Source of the DNA: Leptoclinus maculatus
Lineage: Eukaryota; Chordata; Actinopteri; Perciformes; Stichaeidae
Assembly (NCBI GenBank): GCA_032191485.1
Contig: JAVDOI010000012.1
Span: 14,283,640 to 14,347,639, forward strand
Length of the DNA: 64,000 bases
Direction of reading: 5' to 3'
Shown here: positions 25,925 to 50,100 of the stretch, piece after piece
Position numbering within the stretch: position 1 is the first letter of the stretch
Layout: each line of letters opens with the position of its first letter
Made by a program: the position numbers and the translations under genes
Notes under the pieces: model-generated
The model's input: the letters and a program-made list of their open reading frames with translations, nothing else
Told to the model about the DNA's origin: nothing
Databases searched by the model: none

Positions 25925-26864
25925 TTTATTTATTACAAGTAGTGGAACTGTAGCTAGCTTTACATGTGCAGTATTCAGGACGTCATTACATAAACATTCA
26001 CTGTTGACCTGTGGTAGACACCGCTGCTGTCTGGATATTTTGAAATATGGAATAAACATCAGCAGCTTAAATAAACATGTAAACAAAACGGGAATGAAGC
26101 TCAGAAGAAGGCTACTAAACAAGACGGAGAGCTCGTTTGGTTTGTCCATCAGGACTCTTAAGACTGTTCCAGTATGAATGCTGTGAAGAGAAAAGTGCCC
26201 GCATTGCCCTTTTTAAACCACATCGTCTATCTAGCTTAAAGAGGCGGCAGAAAGAGAGCACGCAAGCTGTAAAAAGAAATTCCACTAAGTGTGATTAATA
26301 ACTGCAGTCAAAGCATAATGGTATTACAATCACAATGTTATTAAGAGTGACGGCTGGTGAACAATCAGTCCTGTTGTTCCCATCTTTGGTACGATGACTG
26401 AGCATGAGTCAGCCGAGTGTTTTGTTGTTGCTCTGCTATTGTTATTCAGTCATTCCATTTACCATCCTGACATGGAGCTAGTTCATCAGACATGTTGTGT
26501 TTGTTCAACTCTGTGTTTTGTTCACCGATTTCTTTTGTTCCCAAATGAATTGGTCCCACCTCTCAAATAGAACATGGAAAGTTGCTGTGAATGTATGAAG
26601 AAAAATATTTTTTTTAAAACCCCAAGAAGAAGTGCATGATGACGGCATAAATAGATCATTATCTTTTGAATGTCTGATGAACTGGTTCCAAGGAATAATT
26701 GCCATCCCTGAGAAATGATAGCTTGTTTCTGCTACAGTGATGGATCCACATAGTGGAAACTCCTCCTTCCCCCAAAAAGACACTCCAGCAGTGAAACATG
26801 ACACGGCTCACTCACCCCCTCCTGCTATCCTACCTCTACTCCTCATCCCTCATCTCATCACAAT

Positions 26865-37554
<10,690 letters not shown>

Positions 37555-37899
37555 TTTCTCTAAAAAAGTAGACAAAAAAACCCCAACACCCAGTAAATAA
37601 AGATTGTCCAAAGTTCTTTTACATGGTAAACCAACATCGGGGAGACAAATACAGACGGCGGTCTACCGAAAAGAAATGTATCAGTGTTGCCGATGATTTA
37701 ATAAGAAGAAAAACAGAAGAAAGTTTGTTGAGTCATATGTGAATATAATGGACTTTTGCTCCTGGCTGGTAGAACGGTAATATCTTTATATAATCGTTGC
37801 AGTTTAGGCGAAGCAGTGCAGAGTCTGATTTGAAAAGTCCGCACTGCCATTGGTCACCGTATCAGCGACAAGATTTTCATACTAAATGAATATTAACTG

Positions 37900-38450
37900 A
37901 ATGGTACTTAAATGATTATGTGATTATCTAAGATGAGAGACAAGACAGCAAAATAATCGTCAACAATTCTGATATTCAAATCTTTGTTTAAGTGTTTTTT
38001 CAAGCAAAAGATCCAAACATTCACTGGTTTTAGCCTTTACAAATGTGTGGATTTGCAGCTTTTCCTGTTTTATAAAATTGTAAATTGAATATTTTTGGGT
38101 TTCGGACAGTTGGACAGACAAGCAGGCAATTTGCTGATGTCACTTTCTCAGAATTAGGTTGTTTTCACCATTTTCTCATATTTTAAAAACACACTGGTCC
38201 TGTTTTTTCAGTTAATTCATAAAAAAGATTAATTGATTGATTTACCTTGAGCTGAACCGGTTAGTCAATTAATTGACTGATATGTATTGTTTCAAGTCGT
38301 TTTGGGGTATTTGCTGGTTTCCTTTATCTTCTATGATTGATTGTAAACGGAAAAGCTCTGGATTTTGAAAAATAAACATTTATAGACCAAACGATTAATA
38401 GAAAAAATAATAGTTAGATTAATCAATAATGAAAATAATCGCTACCGGCA
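37900..38450. repeat. Two adjacent copies of the TTAATCGATTA-type repeat
   Basis: The first part carries GATCCAAACATTCACTGGTTT, ATATTTTTGGGTTTCGGACAG and TAATTGATTGATTTA. The second carries GGTATTTGCTGGTTTCC, CTATGATTGATTGTAAAC and TTATAGACCAAACGATTAAT. Both correspond to the family also seen at 3720-3935. Non-coding, in the 5' intron of g6pd. Confidence 0.6.
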
Positions 38451-39659
38451 GAAATCACTGGATGCATGAAACCACAGTATTATTTTCTCTATATACTATA
38501 TTATATTTAGGACCTCTGCACTACTTTATGTCTTCAATCTTCTTTATTTGTATTTACATGTTGCATTGTTGTTATTTTTCATCGACCAGCCCTGTAACAT
38601 GTATTGTTGCGCATATGACAAATAAAGACGAGATTAAAACACAGCATTAGTTTGAAAATGGTCAGCTGTGACATAAAGTAGGCTATATGTGACTCTTACT
38701 AATGGGCCAAGAGGAAAACAAACACTGGCATTGGTCCATTACTTCCTCCATTATCCAACAATTAAAAGATAAGGAGCAAGATTTTCTAGAGAGATAATAA
38801 ACTTGGATTTCCTTGTGACTCATGGCAACAATGAGCCAAATCAGGAAGTACTTTTTCACTGATTTCAACACAAATAGTAATTTAGTGGGTGAAGTGTTCT
38901 TTTAACTAAGCCTGCGTTAAAATGGACAAAACTGCAACTCATTCCTAAAAACGCTCAATTAACAATCATCAACAGTCATGTGAGGTTACAGATGGTATTA
39001 ACATAAACAACACTCAGAAGGACAGCACGTGTATTTCCTGTTAGACAACTACCACTAGCTCCCAGACTTAGCCCGACACACAACAAACTATAATGATATT
39101 AGTCAAATCCTCCACATAATCCCGTATTTAGAGGACTAAAACGCTTCGCTGGATACGTAACACATCAAAATAACAAGGGCTGACATGTTGCTGCTCATCA
39201 TGTTAGCTACCAACATCCAGCCTGAAACACCTCACAATATGCTGCTATTGAACCACATTTACGTTAGTAATGATGCATGCTGGGCTAACTAACACTAAAA
39301 ACCGCTCTGTCATCATCCCTTTAGATTCACATGCTCATGTGTTAACATGACGGACTTGACAGCGATCAAATTCAAAAACTTCCGCTCCGCAGCTAGCCAA
39401 ACAGCACCTAGCTTAAAACCAACGTTAGCCTATATACACGCGACAGTGACTAACGGTTATAAGTTAGCTCAATAGAAGTGAATCTACTGCTACTCACGGG
39501 TCCGTTAACGGGCAGTTTAGCGTCAAACCGTGGACTGACAGCGTCGTACAAGAGGCTTCGCGGTATACACTCTCACTTACAGAGTCCTGCCTACTTCCCT
39601 GTTTAAGTGACAAAGAGGAAACGGATAGATTTTTTTTATTGGTTTGTGGAGAAACTCAC

Positions 39660-39730
39660 CAGCGCTCGCTCGAGTTCCCATTGCGCGCGTCCAATCAAGT
39701 GACGTCATCGACTCTGCCGATGGGCGTGGT
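39660..39730 (-). promoter_or_regulatory. g6pd core promoter and untranslated first exon
   Basis: On the minus strand a GC-rich stretch carries a perfect CRE, TGACGTCA (39700-39707). The plus strand reads CCAATC beside it (39691-39696), so an inverted CCAAT box is present, and a GGGCGTGG GC-type box lies near 39721. Just downstream, GAGCGCTG|GTGAGTTTC gives an excellent splice donor at 39660, which would join the untranslated exon to the acceptor in front of the ATG exon at 37554. This explains the roughly 2.1-kb 5' intron. Start site and exon length are inferred. Confidence 0.6.
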
Positions 39731-39759
39731 TTAACATTACGACCCCCTCACGCGCTCAC

Positions 39760-41020
39760 GCTCACACACACACACACACACACGCGCGCAACTGTCAATA
39801 ATGAAAAACCGGACAGGTGGGAATTGAAAGGAGCAAGAGGAAAAAGGAGCACTTGTTTTGTTTAATCTTTGAACACAATCTCTCAGTTTATTGACTCTTT
39901 TTCCTTATTACAAGAAACATTTCATAAATAAAAACATTGAAAGAAAATGAAAGATGCTTTAAAGGAAAATGCTGGTGATCATTTATTTATTTATTTAATT
40001 TAAAAGGGACCACGTACAGTTTAAAACATAAATGTCACCATTTGATGCATACCAGAGTAACATGTAAAATACTTTATAAACAAACCCAAATGCATGCATT
40101 TAGGGAGAGTTCACAGGGTTTTTTCCCCCTCTTATCAGTAAAACTGTAAGAATCACGTTACCCTTTCATATTAGATTCAATGTTATAGTTTAAGATTATC
40201 GGAATAATACATTCAGGCTTTCTCATGTGGCTTAAAGGTGAACTGCAGATATAAATATTCAACAAAAAACTAAGGAAGACGTTCTATATATTTATTTGGC
40301 GACCCTAATAAAATCTCCTGCGACACAAACTGTGGTGCAACAATGTGGCTCGTTGATGTGTTTTAAATAGGAATATGATCAAGCTTTGGCTACAGAAGTA
40401 ATAGGTAGTAGTAGTTGTAGGATCATTGTTGTTTTTGGTCTTTTAATGGAATTTGTTGACCTTAAGAAAAATATGAAATATCACTCATCCTTTGATTTAA
40501 CACTCACATGCCCAAATGCTCATTGAATGAAAGAGTTGGTGGTCAGTGTAATGATTCCTCCTGTTGATAGCCGGGAAGTGACTCCTTGCGCTGCGCAAAA
40601 CATGCCTTCTAAAGTTCAGGCGAAGCTAATATGAGGCCTCATCCGTCTGAGTTAACCAAATCCTGAGGGTGTTTTCCAAAAAGTCACAAGATTCCCTCTT
40701 TGTGTTTAGAGTTTTCTGTCTGAGTTGTGGCAGAGGGATATTACAAAAGACCGTAACTAAGATATCTCTTGATTTGATTAGTTGACTGCTGAAGGCTCCT
40801 GTTAGCTTTGGCTGAACTTTAACAGGCACAAAGACTGTGGATTCATTCCCCATCTTTCACATTTGAGCTGCACTATTAAGGATTCCGTCACAGCCAGTAT
40901 GAATAATTACAGGGACGAACAACTCTTTTAATACACATAAGAGCACGTGAGAATTGTGTTAGGATATCTAAAAAGGAAAACAAAATTTAAATTAAATGTC
41001 CACAAATAGAAATCCATGAG
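39760..41020. other. Spacer between g6pd promoter and GalNAc-transferase stop
   Basis: It contains a short CA tract at 39763-39783 and AT-rich sequence. It probably includes the GalNAc-transferase 3' UTR on the minus strand; AATAAA complements are found at 39886-39891 and near 40290, but none is decisive. No other gene is seen. Confidence 0.4.
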
Positions 41021-44000
41021 TCAGATGAAGGCCCAGCTTTGGTTGACTTGGCTGGATTTGCAGGCAGTCATAATCACGTTTCCTTGTGATGCTGTCAAAC
41101 ACTTCCCCGATGACAGGTTCTTCAGTTTGTTTGTCTGAAAACGACAACAACAATGTAAACTCTAAGAGGATTGCGTTCAGATTAAGAAACTGTCAAACAA
41201 ACTTAGAGATGGAGAGACAGAATGAGGAAATGGAGAAGTATTTCCCTGTGCAGCTTGAGACATGCAGTGTTGTAACATGAGTTGCTGCAGAGTTTGAGTT
41301 GATGTAGAAATACATCGTACCTGCGTGTAGATCCACACTTGCTGGGGCGCTGCTGTGGTTACTTTTCCCTTCAATTGACAGAATTTAAGAGACACACGAG
41401 CTCCTCCAGGGGTTGCATGTAAACACAGTGCATTGCTGACGCTGAGCCGTACCTCTTTCTGGGATGTGTACTCAAAATACTACAAAGACACATAGAACAA
41501 ATGGTATTTTTAAGATGAAAAAAATGAATATAATTTTGTGTAACAGAACACAATTCCCCCCCCGAGATTTTTCTGACCCACCAGGTTTAGAAGCACTGAT
41601 CAAAAATAAATTAGCGTACCTCTGCTACACGACATCTGAAATCTGGAACAAGCTCCCAGTTTTTTTTTGTCTTCTTCGCATCCAGGCAGAACTTCCAACC
41701 AATGCTTTCCAACTGCACAAAAAATAATAATACAGTAACTGGACAGCCAACAGTCTGGATGTCCATCTATTGTAACTTTTGGCTATAAATAGCTCTTAAA
41801 ATAAGAACAAATATGTTTTGTAAAAAACAAGAAAACAACCCATTTTGTTTTGTGGGTTGATTCAAAGTGAAGACATTAATGAATTACTTATAATAATTTT
41901 GTAAATCATTTATATTTATATTTATATTTTCTGCATGAATACAAATATCTATTTGAAAAAGACATTGGGCATGTAAAATTACTCAAAAGTGCACACGAGG
42001 GTGTTTTCGAAATACAAACTGTAACATTCCATTGAAGATGATAAAAATGTTGATAGATCATTAAGTATTTCACCCGTCCGTATTTAACCGGCCTGATGTC
42101 AGGCACATACGCCTCTGGATAAATGTTGTGCAGGTACCACGTGAAGTTCTTGCACTTCAATCTCTCCCTGAGTTCACGACGTTCAGAAACATCTCCAAAT
42201 AAATTCTGAGGGGAAAATGACAACGGTGAGGCACAACCTCCATCATCATTAACATCATGTGACTAACTTCCTGGGTTATAAACATACTGTGCCTTTGTAC
42301 TAACCTGTTTAAAAAGCAAATAAGCCTGTCTGTTTGAACGATAGAAGACTAATTTGTAGTCGTCCATCCAGACCTCAGCCAGCCGGACCAGGTTGTGAGT
42401 GATTATTGAACTTCCTTTGGGGTAGGTGTGTGGGCTCTGTTTGCGGAAAATGTGCCCCACAACAGAGCAAGGAATGATCTCAATCTGACCTCCGCATTGC
42501 CAGACCTGCAGTAGAGAGGACAAACGACGCGAGGTAAGACTGAAGCTGTTAACATTTTAAAAGCATATACGTGTATACTGTATATATATTGAAAAACATT
42601 GACAGCTTCTTACCCTGAAGGACATTTCCAAATTCTCCCCTCCCCAGAACTCCATCTGGTCATCGTAAGTCCCGATGTGCTGGAAGTATGATTTAGATAT
42701 AGAGAACAGGCCACCAGCAAAAGTAGGAGTTCTACAGAACCAGACACAAATCAATCAATACCAATGACCATAACTGATTTAATTTCAATGATTAGTTTGG
42801 TAAATAAGCTTTTATGCTTTCTTTTAGAGAGTTAGGTGAGCAAATCAACATCACTCTCAAATATGTACAAACATGTCGCTGTAGCCAGCAGCTGGTTAGC
42901 TTATACCCGTTCATTCATTCATTTTATTTATTTCTGTGTCATGCCAAACATTTGGCAGACTATATTTCATACATATTTTGTTCTTGCATATACAAAGCAA
43001 CAGAGAACAAAAAAAACAAAACAAAAAAGATAGCTAGCTTAGCACAAAGACTGGGAACAAGGGGAAACAGCTAGCCTGGCTCTGTCTAAAGGAAATTAAA
43101 TCTGCCTACCAGCACCTCTAAGCTCACTAAAACATTATCTTGTTTGTTTAATTCATTTCAAAACCAAAGAGTAAAAATAAAAGTTAAGAAGGTTACTGCT
43201 CCCGGCTAAGAAATACTCCTTCATATAAATCCTGTAACCTGAAATTAGAACTAAATTTCAGGCTTCAAAAAGGCATCAGCCTTCTCGTCTAACTCCTAGG
43301 AAGAAAGCAAATGTGCATATTTCTCAAAATATTAAACTATTCTTTTAAATCAGCTCATTTGTTTACCAGGAAAGTAAAACGTATCAACACATTTCAAGGT
43401 AATTTTGTGAAATGAACTATGAACATGACTGAACTGCATCTAATCATGATTGTGATTACTCCAGTCGTCCAGTTTGCATGATTGTCAATACACTACAAGT
43501 ATTTGATGCAGATTTCATTAAAATGATCATTATAATTAAGAGGATAAAAAGAGCATTGTGCCGCCGATAGAGATGCCTTTTAAAATCTGCGTGTATGTAT
43601 TCTCATACCTGATGGGATGTGTCTCATTCATCCTTCCCTTCGTCTCCTCTTCGGGGACGTACTCCCATCCAAAATGGAGCCTCCAGTCAAAATTCCCTCG
43701 ACTGTAATATTGTGGTGCAGGGATTGGCTTTTCGAACTTTAGGTCATGCCGGTTAATATTGCTGATATCCGGGCACACCACTGCAGCAGGCTGGTCTACT
43801 ATCCGAGCTAGAAGAGGCTCCAGCCATCCGGGGAAGCATTCACCTACACGGGAATGTAGAAGATAGGAGCCACATTTGTCTGTCAGTAAAAATAGTTTTC
43901 ACAATCAGAGTTGTAGCTCGGAAGTTATTGGTCACAGAAACACAACACCAGATACTCATTTCAGGAACTACCATCATCATCTTTTATCAACAGTTCAAAA

Positions 44001-47000
44001 CAACCAACTGAATCCATGCACGCATGGTGGTGGCAAGCATTGCATTATGGGTAGGGCTGTGTGTCGGTGTTTGATACCTTTAAGGAATCGACCGAAATAA
44101 GCCAATATTAAGCAGTTTCTAAACTCCAGGCAAAGGATAACATCTGATCATTTTTGTACCCAGATCTAGAAAGAAAGTTGTATTGTTTTGCATGAAGCCA
44201 ATCACCAAAAGCATTCTGTGATTAAATGCAACGTGTGATTGACCCTCTACCGTATAGAAAGCTACCATTCATACAGTCTGTGGTGTGGTGAAGTTGACGG
44301 GTACTTGACGCCAGTTCAGCGTGCCGAGATGATAGCAAAACATTCCAAAGTATGGCTATAATACACATCTGTACCGTCTGATGAAAATAGCGTGTTGGTG
44401 GCATTTTACACAGCTGAATGAATTCCATTCACATGATGTGTGTCAAATATAGTAGAAAAAAAGGTACTTTAGTACTCTATTGGTATTGCTATCACTTAAA
44501 AGGTACTGGTGTTGGTACTGGTACCACCATTTATTTTAGATGATACCCTAAATGTGGAGCACATACAGTGGGAATCCAGGAAGGTGAGGACCTCTCCTTG
44601 TGCAGCCTGCCCTCCCATCAGTCTGGCTGTGATCAAGCCTTTCCACTCCCTCTGACGTAAAACACGCACTATGTTCAGCTGCTGCACATAGTCATCCAGA
44701 CGAGTCTTCAGGTGATCTAAAGAGAGAGGAGTCGGCTAGTAAATTAGGGGAAGGAGACATTTTAGGTAAGGCAGGTAGTATACAGGGGGTTTCAGAGCTT
44801 TTTAGCTGGAAACAGCTGCCTGCTGCGACTGGTGATGACGAAACAGTAAAACCAAAACAAAAGAGCTGAAAGATGCTTTTAGGCTCCACAGAGCTGAGAG
44901 AAACTGCAGGCGATAATTCTCAGGGACTCATCGCTATAAGTGACTCATTTTAAGTGATTGTGTGATCCATTGCTAATGTACAAATATTAATCAAAGCTGC
45001 TTTAAGTTAAAATACTTGTAGTGCATCCATTTTATCTGCCATATTTCAGAGGGAAATATTTTACTTTTTGCTCCACAACAACTAGTTAAAGTACTTTATT
45101 TACAGTAATAGTACATAAGGAATTTAGAAATTAGAATTTTCCAGACAAAACATGTGATAAGCTTATGAAATATCATGGCATACCAAAATCATGCTCATTA
45201 TTACTTCTCTATTTTAGTTGACTTATTTTACTAAATCTTAATTGTATTGTTATTCTATAAGGCAGTGGTGTTAGAGTTACTTCTTATACACCTTTTATTC
45301 TTGTGTTTTTGTAATTTAATATTACTTCTGTAATATAGTATTATCTTTTTTATAGACTTTATATTTTCACTCTATGATTTTTTCTTATTCTTCTGTTGTA
45401 ATTTTTATCAATCTTATTTTATATGACACACAGGTACAGATTAAACTAAAACAATCAAATGTTAATATAAAAAATAGCAAATAATAAATACTGAAAATGT
45501 ATTTTAACCGTGTGGTATTGCCACTTTAACTTCAAGTGAAGGACTTCCTTCACCACTGATATAAAGTGGGTGCATGAATGGAAAGTTTAGTATTTTTTTT
45601 AGAGATCAGTGATACAATATGAACAGACACACATCAGTCTACTCATTTGGATAAGACACTCACCATCCGTGCTGGCATCATCCACCAGTAAGATCTCTGT
45701 GAGCAGGGCTGCAGGAGCCGTGTGCAGGACGCTGTAGACCGTCCTCAGCAGGGTGGACCAGGCCTCATTGTGAAACACGATGATCACACTGGTGGTCGGG
45801 AGGCCAGGGCAACGCTGAAACCTCTGTTCCAAGCATCTGTCAGAGCCAAACTGAAGTTAACAGGTGTCAGATTTGTAACTGGATGTACACTAGTGTTGAA
45901 AAGTTTGGGATCACCGTGCAGTCACATGGACTGCTCTGTACTTCTGAACGGTCTTTTTTTTTATGTTGTAGAAAGTCCTCTTTTCAAATAGTTTTTTAAT
46001 GACGGCTTTGTTTTGTACATGGAGAACAAAAAAAACGCTGCACAATGGTTCAATCAGACTAACAACTGAAAGGACAGAAAGAGAGAAAGATACCTCTGAG
46101 AAACAGTTGCATAAGAATAGAAGAGACTGTCATTGGTAGAAGAAACTGAAAGATTAGCATCACAATTGGATTTAAACAGGTTTCTGTTTCAGTCAAGTGC
46201 ACTTTAATGCCCATGACAAGCTGTAATTAACAGGCGTGTTGCTTTAGCAAAGATATTCTTCACAATGTTCTAGGGTTAGCACTATTGAAATTGGATTAGG
46301 GAATATAAAATGAATATGCATGGTCTAACAAGTACTGAGTAGACCGAGTAGGGCCCTGTAGGAAAAACGGCTTCAGAAACTATCCAGAGCCTTGTGATTT
46401 AATAATGATAGAGAGTCACTTGCACTTTTCTGGACTGGAGAAATAAAATGGTTCCAACAGTATTCTCCCCTGTCATGACACACTGTGGGGGTCAACGAGT
46501 AAGTAGAAGTTTTAATCTCTTAATTATTCTTCGTTTGGGGAAGGAAGAAGGAAAGAAGAAAAACATCAACATCGCAGGTGATTCCAAACTTTTGAACGGC
46601 AGAATCACAAGTCAGAGTCAGTGACCTTCTGCTGAGATAATGAACAATGGGTACGCTCACTCTGGAGGGCGTGTGTCTTCACCCAGATCACGGTGCAGGG
46701 AGATCCGGTCACTGGCAAACTGGTTGAACTTGTTCTTAGCAAACCCATCTAATTTCTCTATGCGTTCCTCAGGAGTCAGTGGACGTATCCCAAACGGTTT
46801 GCCACTAGCACCTGGTGCCCTGGGATCTTGGGGAGGCCTCTGAAGGTGAGGCCTGAGCTCGTCTTCAGTGTAAAAGCCAGGTCGACAAGTAAAACCTGGC
46901 AACAAGTCGACGGGTCTGAGGGTGGATCCTCTGAGTTGCACCACACCCGTCACAGGTGGGTGTGGTGGTTGTGGAAATGCTGTGTTGTCGTTGGTGTAGT

Positions 47001-47079
47001 ATTTAATGAAAAGTATGACCAGCAAGCAGAAAGCTGCAACCTTAACTGGTCGGGAGTGTCGACTGTAAAATAACCACAT
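41021..47079 (-). CDS. galnt6: Polypeptide N-acetylgalactosaminyltransferase, GALNT6-like (complete, 10 exons)
   Basis: Golgi type II membrane enzyme that starts mucin-type O-glycosylation by moving GalNAc from UDP-GalNAc to Ser/Thr. Exons in transcript order: 47079-46661, 45836-45664, 44716-44567, 43843-43609, 42731-42614, 42505-42305, 42205-42074, 41712-41620, 41479-41321 and 41134-41021; 597 aa. The start MWLFYSRHSRPVKVAAF lies just after an acceptor at 47113. A short basic tail is followed by a membrane anchor (about residues 12-28), then a stem, the GT-A domain with TTSVIIVFHNEAWSTLLRTV, the metal-binding DSH (245-247), WGGEN (355-359), and a ricin-type lectin domain (477-597) ending in QSWAFI. 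Similarity is highest to GALNT6/GALNT3, and synteny with the 12q13 block favours galnt6. The first lectin repeat is unusually divergent. Confidence 0.9.
42815..43300. repeat. Second copy of the GGTTAGCTTAGC fold-back repeat, interrupted
   Basis: Contains GAGAGTTAGGTGAGCAAATC, GTAGCCAGCAGCTGGTTAGC, GCTTAGCACAAAGACTGGGA, GGGGAAACAGCTAGCCTGGC and CTGCCTACCAGCACCTCTAA in order. About 115 bp of unrelated AT-rich sequence (about 42907-43025) interrupts it right after GGTTAGC. It sits in an intron of the GalNAc-transferase. Confidence 0.65.
44050..44525. repeat. Probable hAT-like non-autonomous repeat (GGTACTGG family)
   Basis: Starts GTAGGGCTGTGTGTCGGTG, continues with GGAATCGACCGAAATAAGCC and ends in repeated GGTACTGG-type words near 44500. 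This resembles a teleost hAT-derived repeat; a related scrap is at 55800-55890. No target duplication was found by eye. Confidence 0.45.
45886..46602. mobile_element. Tc1/mariner-like non-autonomous element
   Basis: The left end GTTGAAAAGTTTGGGATCACC and the reverse complement of the right end, GTTCAAAAGTTTGGAATCACC, match at 18-19 of 21 positions. This is the well-known CAAAAGTTTGGG terminal repeat of Tc1/mariner-type elements. The roughly 700-bp interior has no transposase frame. It lies in the first coding intron of the GalNAc-transferase. Confidence 0.65.
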
Positions 47080-47113
47080 GGTATGCACGGGGAAGGACGG
47101 ACCTAATACAAAG

Positions 47114-50100
47114 CTGAAAAGAAACCAAATAATATACGTAAATACAGAAAGCATAACAAATCTTTATCAAAGCAATGAATCTGAAATCTCTTAAGTGATA
47201 CTAGTACTATAGCTTCACTTTTGATAACAAGTTTTCTTTAATTGTTATATTTTACTGGCCCTCGTGTCCAGGGGTGCAGGACGTTTTTAAGTTCTTGCCG
47301 ATACTGCTCAAACCAAATTTCATGTTGTCCTCCTCCCACCCCCAGCTTCAATCATCCCTGAACACATGCATTCAAATCTATTAACGCCTACATAATGTGT
47401 TGCAAATAATTATTTAACCCTCGTCCCACAAACTGGGGTTCCCACTAACCCCAGAAGTTGTTTTTTTGTGGAGGAATATATTAACAATTTGCTGTTTCTT
47501 ACAGTAGTTTATTCTGCTTATTCAGACCGTAGTGTGTTATGTGTAGTATGTGTTTTATGTAACAGGGATGAGGGTCAAATGGTGTAAATGCCACAGAATA
47601 ATCTGAGAATATTGACAAGACTTTAAAAATCAATAAAGAATTTGTTTTGTTTTAAATTAGAAGAAAGTTACAACTAAATTCATCGACAGAACTTGAACAG
47701 CTTACAGCTGTGTAAAGGAAGTAGTGATTCACACAGTTAACCTATGCCAGCAGAGATGGTTGAATAGCTTGTCTGACCTGCTGTCCGTGTTGTTGTAATA
47801 ACAAAACTCATTGTGCCTGTTTCACTTGGGAGATTTTTTGCAACAAACACCTGCCTGCCCAGAACCCACAGCACCCGATATCAGACAAGAATTTTCCGTT
47901 TGCCATAAACTAAAAAAGACAGCAAGCACGGCACAAACACACCCACACTGCAACAATTAAGAAGCAATTACTGAACAAACTAGAATGACACTCGCCACTC
48001 ACAATGCGCTGACAGTGGTGCATTCACGTGCATACTGTGCTCATGAAACGACATGGATGCTACAAAGATGTGTTGTACTCTTACTGCTTGAACCAACACG
48101 TTAGCTGATTTTGAGCTCTTGTTTCCACTTAAAGGGGCGTCCACGTAAATGTAATCAGTGGGGAACAGGTGTTTCCGATTATTACGAAGAGTTTGAACCT
48201 CGCAATGTTAATGAAAGTAAAACATATTGTAACGCGTGTAATTTACAAATAAACAGACACACAGAACCAGACTACTTTCACCCCTGCTCGTGCCTAATAG
48301 CCATGACAAATGTGTATTAGACACATTACATTTACATGTGTTTTTTAAATAATGCAGAAACCAGCATGCTACTTTTTGATAATACAAAGTTTGAGCAAAG
48401 ACAGCATGCAGAGAAGTACTCAAATAAGAAGAAGATGAAATGTTGTGGGGGTTTTATGTCGTAAAAGGTACAAATTAAAAGAAAATTTAAAATGTCCTAA
48501 AATTTGATCACTTTAAAATTATTTTTACAAATATTTCTGAATCAGTACTTACTATATTTTGGCTGCAGATGAACGAGCCCTTCCACCTGTGCTCACGTAG
48601 TTTTATTTCCGTCATGAAGAGAAATCTGTTTCTTGTTTTTTATATGAGCCTTTATGGCTCAGTTGGTTGTGTTTTCTGTCAACATAGTCAAGCAACAACT
48701 GATCAAACCAGTTTAAATCTTAAGTGCTTGTGAACTGAATGAGCAGCTGTAGTAAGCAATGACACACCACATTCGTTATTCACATTACTGTTAAGATGTC
48801 TAGGGGACATGGAGGGGAAAAAATGAATTAAGCATGTAGGCCTACACATTCGCAAACTGTTGCGAGATCCCGCAAACATCTTGTAAATAAAGTCTAAAAA
48901 CAAGAAACAACAAAAAACAAAAGAGTGACGAACACGTGTGCTATCTATTGTTTCTTTCCGTTTTATTTGTTTGTTTATTTGTGTAATTATTTCTATTTTA
49001 GTTGAATCTTCAACATTTACCTCAAATGACAGCGCGTGTGGGCGGGGTGCTTGTTGACACGTGGTTGTTGCCACGGTGACACCGAAACAAAAAGTTGTGA
49101 TTTATTTACATGTACAAAGTACAGTGAGATGTCAAAGTAGGTAACATTTCCAAATCTCATATTCATTTTTTTTCCACATGTAAGGTAGATGTAAATGCAA
49201 TTCATGTGTTGCTTTCACAGGTTTGTTAAAGAAATGTCAGCAACAGAACGGGAGTTCAGCCTATTCTGACAGCCTTTCTTCTTCAGTTATTAGTTATTTG
49301 ATACAAAGTTCTGAGATTAAACTGGTAACAGATTCACTTTTGATTTTTTCTCTAATGTTTTCTTCTCTTTTTTTTTACACAAGCTATGAGTAACTTCCTC
49401 TCTGGAACAATACGTCTTAACCTTTTTAGCTCACAACTTTTCTTAAGGAACTGTGGATGTGTGAACACAAATAATTCCAAAACTAAATACCACTTTTATA
49501 TATTAGGTGGATTTGACATAAATTATAAGATAAGAAGCCATCTTGCCACCTCTCAAGGGGTTCAGACCTGCAGGTCGGCACCACTGTAGTGGTCTATACA
49601 GAGGGTGGAGTTGTAATGCCCTCTAGAGGAGATCAAAAATATTTACTTCTGAATGTTGGGAGATAATGATCTTTAGTAACTGGAGCATGTGGAGTTGCTC
49701 AGGAACATTTCACCACTCAGTGGCCAAGAACATATGTTTACACTATTCCTCCTGAAGAAGTATTTCACAGATATTTCAGTGCAGAGGGATTGAATCCTGA
49801 AGAGAACCTTGATGGATACAGGTTGGTTTCATCAGGGAGACACAGGAAGTCAAAGGATATCAGGACATGCTCAGGCTGGATTTGAACACTAACCCTTCAA
49901 ACTGCATCAAATGTCCCAAAAATGACTTAATGGACCTTATTCAATTCTACAAAAGTGGCAGATTAGTGTGTAAACATTTTTAAAAAGGCCATTACTTACC
50001 ATAACTTGTCTGTAGATGGTGCAAAGTGGCACTCAGTGATACTGCAGCTCTGCAACTGGATAATAATGGTTCGATCTGGTCTCTGGTGCTTTCCATCAGT

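Noticed and set aside
41464..41727. Plus-strand frame with S-E-I-W-N-K-L-P, reminiscent of the tail of a LINE reverse transcriptase
   Set aside because: It is antisense to a GalNAc-transferase exon whose phase, splice sites and C-L-D motif all fit. The resemblance is a few residues only.
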